A stretch of DNA of 5,819 bases from an uncultured Synergistales bacterium (GTDB taxonomy: Bacteria > Synergistota > Synergistia > Synergistales > Aminobacteriaceae). Position numbers and translations under genes: made by a program. Below, piece after piece: positions 5,704-5,819 of the stretch. How positions within the stretch are numbered: the stretch's first letter is position 1; each line of letters begins with the position of its first letter. The stretch lies in assembly GCA_905234205.1 (NCBI GenBank), contig CAJOGG010000098.1:1-5819 (forward strand), read 5' to 3'. Under the pieces are notes generated by a model. That model had not been told where the DNA came from. It was given only the letters and a program-made list of their open reading frames with translations, and ran no database searches.

Positions 5704-5819
5704 TGAGCAAAGTTTTATTCATTTCACAAAGCACTTACGAACATTCACAGATCGACTCGGCAATTAACCGGGCCTTCAATTATTTCAGAGTCACGATAAA
5801 TCCCGGCGACAAAGTTTTA
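5703..5819 (+). CDS. N-terminus of a probable DUF362-type protein, runs off the window
   Basis: ATG 5703 shares its A with the TAA of the flavodoxin gene, and the frame stays open for all 39 codons to the window end. The product begins MSKVLFISQSTYEHSQID and reaches INPGDKVL. That layout, a short strand followed by a helix and then a PGDKVL turn, resembles the start of DUF362 proteins, where it is usually followed by KPN. DUF362 proteins often carry iron-sulfur clusters, which would pair sensibly with a flavodoxin, but the deciding motifs lie outside the window. No Shine-Dalgarno sequence is seen, consistent with coupling to the gene before. The presence of a gene is well supported; the family name is tentative. 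Confidence 0.6.
   Translation, partial: MSKVLFISQSTYEHSQIDSAINRAFNYFRVTINPGDKVL

Noticed and set aside
5516..5767. Alternative 83-codon plus-strand frame over the flavodoxin end
   Set aside because: It overlaps both the flavodoxin and the next gene in another frame and its translation resembles no known fold.

Overview
The window looks like part of a Synergistota (Synergistetes) chromosome. The main clue is the C-terminus of the long central protein: a GGGCNAGFG motif, one hydrophobic helix and a basic tail. This matches the Synergist-CTERM sorting signal known from that phylum. A K+-dependent membrane pyrophosphatase and a flavodoxin/DUF362-type redox pair would fit an anaerobic lifestyle. 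The taxonomic call is an inference from protein motifs, not from a marker gene.

Layout, left to right. (1) Positions 1-840 hold the 3' part of hppA, a membrane-bound ion-pumping pyrophosphatase. An in-frame TAA at 703-705 cuts off the last 44 codons, which still read as perfect HppA sequence. (2) Positions 860-899 hold a rho-independent terminator. (3) Positions 927-3761 encode a 944-residue secreted surface protein. Its order is signal peptide, EF-hand-like loop, cysteine-ladder leucine-rich repeats, two tandem beta-rich repeats, a pair of related C-terminal modules and the sorting signal. Its signal-peptide codons contain a T9 and a G9 tract, a classic set-up for phase variation. (4) Positions 3780-3819 hold a second terminator whose 33-base hairpin is identical to the first, so the surface-protein gene sits between direct repeats. 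(5) On the minus strand, 5184 down to 3822 is a compact type II-like restriction-modification operon: a beta-order DNA methyltransferase first, then an overlapping PD-(D/E)XK nuclease. (6) Positions 5245-5703 encode a flavodoxin-family protein. It overlaps by one base (TAATG) the start of a further gene, probably DUF362-type, that runs off the window.

The surface-protein gene and the restriction-modification operon converge at 3761/3822. The restriction-modification operon and the flavodoxin operon diverge from a 60-base spacer carrying two overlapping promoter-like signals. A surface-exposed, probably switchable protein next to a restriction-modification system suggests an accessory island (host or phage interaction) placed between housekeeping energy genes. 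No mobility gene, tRNA, rRNA or CRISPR array is visible.
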